Source of the DNA: Clostridia bacterium
GTDB lineage: Bacteria; Bacillota; Clostridia; Oscillospirales; QAMX01
Assembly: GCA_017556885.1 (NCBI GenBank)
Contig: JAFYLV010000171.1
Span: forward strand, 1 to 8,846
Length of the DNA: 8,846 bases
Direction of reading: 5' to 3'
Shown: positions 6,994 through 8,846 of the stretch, in pieces
Position numbering within the stretch: position 1 is the stretch's first letter
Layout of the letters: every line of letters starts with the position of its first letter
Notes under the pieces: generated by a model
The model's input: the letters and a program-made list of their open reading frames with translations, nothing else
What the model was told of the DNA's origin: nothing
The model's database searches: none
Program-made: the position numbers and the translations under genes

Positions 6994-7022
6994 TTGCAAT
7001 TACGGATAAAATAAGCTATAAT
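6994..7022 (+). promoter_or_regulatory. Sigma-A-type promoter for the sulfatase gene
   Basis: TTGCAA (6994-6999) and a perfect TATAAT (7017-7022) are 17 bp apart, and a GGAGGAAAG ribosome site (7041-7049) precedes ATG 7052. The -35 is only 12 bp from the -35 of the divergent promoter, so one regulator bound in between could affect both. Confidence 0.7.
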
Positions 7023-7051
7023 AAATAAAAATGTAAATTCGGAGGAAAGAC

Positions 7052-8446
7052 ATGAAACCGAATATTCTTTGGTTCTGTACCGATCAGCAGCGACGCGATT
7101 CCCTCGGCTGCTACGGTTCATCCTTTATGCGCACGCCCAATATCGACCGACTTGCCGAATCCGGTGTTACCTTTGATCGCTGCTACTGCCAGGCTCCTTC
7201 CTGTACCCCCAGCCGTTCCAGCTTTTTGACCGGCCGCTATGCATCCACCGTGCACTGCGAGCACAATGACGAGCTCATTATCCCCGCAAGCGAGCGTCTG
7301 CTTTCCAAGGTCCTTTCCGAGAACGGCTACGTATGCGGACTTGCCGGCAAGCTGCATCTCGCCGCCGTGCATCCCAATTATTACCCCAACGGCGAGCGCC
7401 GAATCGATGACGGTTTCGGTGTTTTCAGCTGGTCTCACGATCCCTATGACAAGTGGCCCACCAATCAGTACCAGCTTTGGCTTGCCGGTCAGGGGATTGA
7501 AAATCAGCAGGAGCAGATCCCCGACGTCCCCGGCCAGATCTACTACGGCATGCCGGAGGAATATCACCAGACCAAGTGGTGCACCGACCGAGCACTGGAG
7601 TTTATCCGCAAATGTCACGATCATGAGAAGCCCTTCTTCTTCTGCTGCGATGTTTACGATCCGCATCCTCCCTTTGATCCCCCCAAGACCTGCTATGACC
7701 GCATGATGGAGCGATTTGACGAGATCCCCGACTGCCGCTATACCGAGGGCGAGCTGGACAACAAGCCCCATTGCCAGAAGGAAAAGAACATGGCCAAGCG
7801 CTATGACTTCAACGCGATGGACGAAACCCAGCGCAAAAAGGTCAAGGCCGCCTACTATGCGCAGGTCGAAAACATTGATACGCACATCGGCCGGATCCTC
7901 GATCTGCTCGACGAACTCGGAGAGCGCGAGAATACGCTCATCATCTACTCTGCCGACCACGGAGAGATGCTTGGCGATCACGGAATGTTCACCAAAGGCT
8001 CTTTCTATTACGACGAGCTGACCAGAATTCCTCTGATCATGTCTTGGCCCGGTCATCTGCCCGCAGGCAAACGGTATACGAACCTTGCGGAGATGGTCGA
8101 CATCTTCCCCACCATCTGCGACATTATCGGTATCGAGACCTCCGCACGTGTTCAGGGCAAGTCCATGTGGCCGTATCTGCCCGAAGGTAAGGAAATGGAG
8201 AAGGAATCCGTTCTCTGCCAGTCCACCGGCCATGCATCCATGCTCCGCACCGAAGACTGGAAAATCGTGGTTTTCCGTAAAGGCAACGAAGGCGAACTCT
8301 ATGATATGAAGAACGATCCCGGCGAGGTCAAGAACCTCTTCTACGATGAGAAATATACCGCGATCAAGGCCGATATGCTTACGAAGCTGATGGAACGTGA
8401 GCTTTCCGTTGTTGAACCTCACGCGAAGTTCCACCCCGGATACTAA
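7052..8446 (+). CDS. Cysteine-type sulfatase (S1 family), probably cytoplasmic
   Basis: A 464-residue sulfatase of the alkaline-phosphatase superfamily that hydrolyses sulfate esters. The signature CTPSRSSFLTGRY begins at Cys51, the residue converted to formylglycine by a maturase (typically a radical SAM anSME in anaerobes; not in this window). Other landmarks: TDQQRRDSLGCYG with metal ligand Asp11, GKLH (99-102), DPHPPFDPP (203-211), YSADHGEMLGDHG with Asp302 and His303, Lys315, and the C-terminal GELYDMKNDPGEVKNLF (414-430). Length and motif order are normal. The sequence begins directly with the first beta-strand (MKPNILWFCTD), so there is no signal peptide; 16 cysteines also fit the reducing cytoplasm. 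It therefore probably acts on an imported small sulfated sugar or other sulfate ester; the substrate cannot be told. It has an excellent ribosome site 6 nt before the ATG, and shares its upstream region with the FAD oxidoreductase gene. Confidence 0.93.
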   Translation: MKPNILWFCTDQQRRDSLGCYGSSFMRTPNIDRLAESGVTFDRCYCQAPSCTPSRSSFLTGRYASTVHCEHNDELIIPASERLLSKVLSENGYVCGLAGKLHLAAVHPNYYPNGERRIDDGFGVFSWSHDPYDKWPTNQYQLWLAGQGIENQQEQIPDVPGQIYYGMPEEYHQTKWCTDRALEFIRKCHDHEKPFFFCCDVYDPHPPFDPPKTCYDRMMERFDEIPDCRYTEGELDNKPHCQKEKNMAKRYDFNAMDETQRKKVKAAYYAQVENIDTHIGRILDLLDELGERENTLIIYSADHGEMLGDHGMFTKGSFYYDELTRIPLIMSWPGHLPAGKRYTNLAEMVDIFPTICDIIGIETSARVQGKSMWPYLPEGKEMEKESVLCQSTGHASMLRTEDWKIVVFRKGNEGELYDMKNDPGEVKNLFYDEKYTAIKADMLTKLMERELSVVEPHAKFHPGY

Positions 8447-8456
8447 GATACTCTGC

Positions 8457-8493
8457 TGCCGTCCGTTGCATCCGCAGCGGACGGCACATTTTT
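8457..8493 (+). terminator. Rho-independent terminator after the sulfatase
   Basis: A 13-bp stem with one G-U pair (TGCCGTCCGTTGC at 8457-8469, complement at 8474-8486), a 4-nt ATCC loop, then CA and five T. It starts 10 nt after the sulfatase stop and ends only 17 nt before the bioY ATG. Confidence 0.85.
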
Positions 8494-8510
8494 ACGAAAG
8501 GACTGTTGTT

Positions 8511-8846
8511 ATGACGAAAGATCAAACCAGAAATTTTGTCCGTATCTCGCTCATGGCAGCGATCCTCTGCCTTCTCTGCCCGATTTCACTGCCCTTCGGC
8601 CCCGTTCCGCTTACATTGGGTACATTTGCCGTATGTCTGTGCGGAGGTATTTTGGGGCCGTGGAAGGCGTCGGCAGCCATAGGTATTTATCTTACACTCG
8701 GGGCAATCGGACTTCCGGTTTTCTCCGGCTGGACGGGTGGCATCGCCCGTATTATTGATATTACCGGCGGTTTTCTGATCGGCTATCTGCCATGCGCCGT
8801 CTGTGCAGGCTATGCGCTGCACAACAAAAAGGTAGGACAGATCATC
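8511..8846 (+). CDS. bioY: BioY biotin transporter, 5' part
   Basis: The first 112 residues of a membrane protein that runs off the window end; BioY proteins are usually about 180-200 residues. After a short polar start (MTKDQTRN) come hydrophobic segments at about 10-28, 34-50 and 53-70. BioY landmarks are LPFGPVPLTLGTFAV (27-41), ILGPWKASAAIGIYLTLGAIGLPVFSG split over 47-73, and GGIARIIDITGGFLIGY (76-92). BioY is the substrate-binding S component of the ECF-type biotin importer and in Firmicutes usually uses the shared EcfA1-EcfA2-EcfT energising module, which is not seen here. Start ATG 8511 has AAAGGA (8497-8502) 8 nt upstream. No promoter fits between the sulfatase terminator and the ribosome site. 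Confidence 0.88.
   Translation, partial: MTKDQTRNFVRISLMAAILCLLCPISLPFGPVPLTLGTFAVCLCGGILGPWKASAAIGIYLTLGAIGLPVFSGWTGGIARIIDITGGFLIGYLPCAVCAGYALHNKKVGQII

Noticed and set aside
7118..8434. A 438-codon open frame on the minus strand opposite the sulfatase
   Set aside because: It lies wholly opposite a clear sulfatase with intact motifs. The translation is low-complexity hydrophobic and acidic sequence without family motifs, as expected when the sense gene rarely uses codons that give antisense stops.
8409..8436. A TTGTTGAACC sequence resembling half of a BirA operator upstream of bioY
   Set aside because: It encodes part of the conserved C-terminal end of the sulfatase, the second half-site does not match, and it is separated from bioY by a terminator.

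Overview
The window most likely comes from the chromosome of an anaerobic, probably gut-associated Clostridia-type Firmicute. The evidence is G-rich Shine-Dalgarno sequences (GGAGGAAAG, GAAAGGA), probable TTG start codons, consensus sigma-A-type promoters, rho-independent terminators, a HemW radical-SAM protein, a VanY-type lipoprotein carboxypeptidase, a BioY transporter and glycan-related genes (sialidase-type and sulfatase). Base composition looks slightly above 50% GC by eye. The lineage is inferred from gene content; no rRNA or tRNA gene is present to confirm it.

Layout. (1) Bases 1-1801, plus strand: the 3' end of a BNR/Asp-box sialidase-like glycosidase, then hemW 27 nt downstream, closed by a strong terminator at 1806-1848. 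(2) Bases 1847-6921, minus strand: a five-gene run. In transcription order it is an FAD-dependent oxidoreductase (PF12831 type), an OmpR-family response regulator, a HAMP-containing sensor histidine kinase, an unrecognised membrane-anchored protein whose start overlaps the kinase stop (ATGA), and a VanY-like D-Ala-D-Ala carboxypeptidase lipoprotein. (3) Bases 6922-7051: a 130-bp divergent promoter region with one good sigma-A-type promoter in each direction. (4) Bases 7052-8446, plus strand: a cysteine-type sulfatase without a signal peptide, followed by a terminator hairpin. (5) Bases 8511-8846, plus strand: the 5' part of bioY, cut by the window end.

How the genes may work together. The regulator, kinase, membrane protein and carboxypeptidase form a compact set that looks like an envelope-sensing module: a two-component system with an extracytoplasmic accessory protein and a peptidoglycan-trimming enzyme as likely output. 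The divergent FAD enzyme and sulfatase share a control region and may process a sulfated sugar inside the cell; the sialidase-like gene fits a glycan-foraging lifestyle. hemW and bioY look like ordinary housekeeping neighbours. I see no mobile element, CRISPR array, RNA gene or complete van resistance cluster. The least explained parts are the 240-residue membrane protein and the repeat/hairpin structure just upstream of the response regulator.
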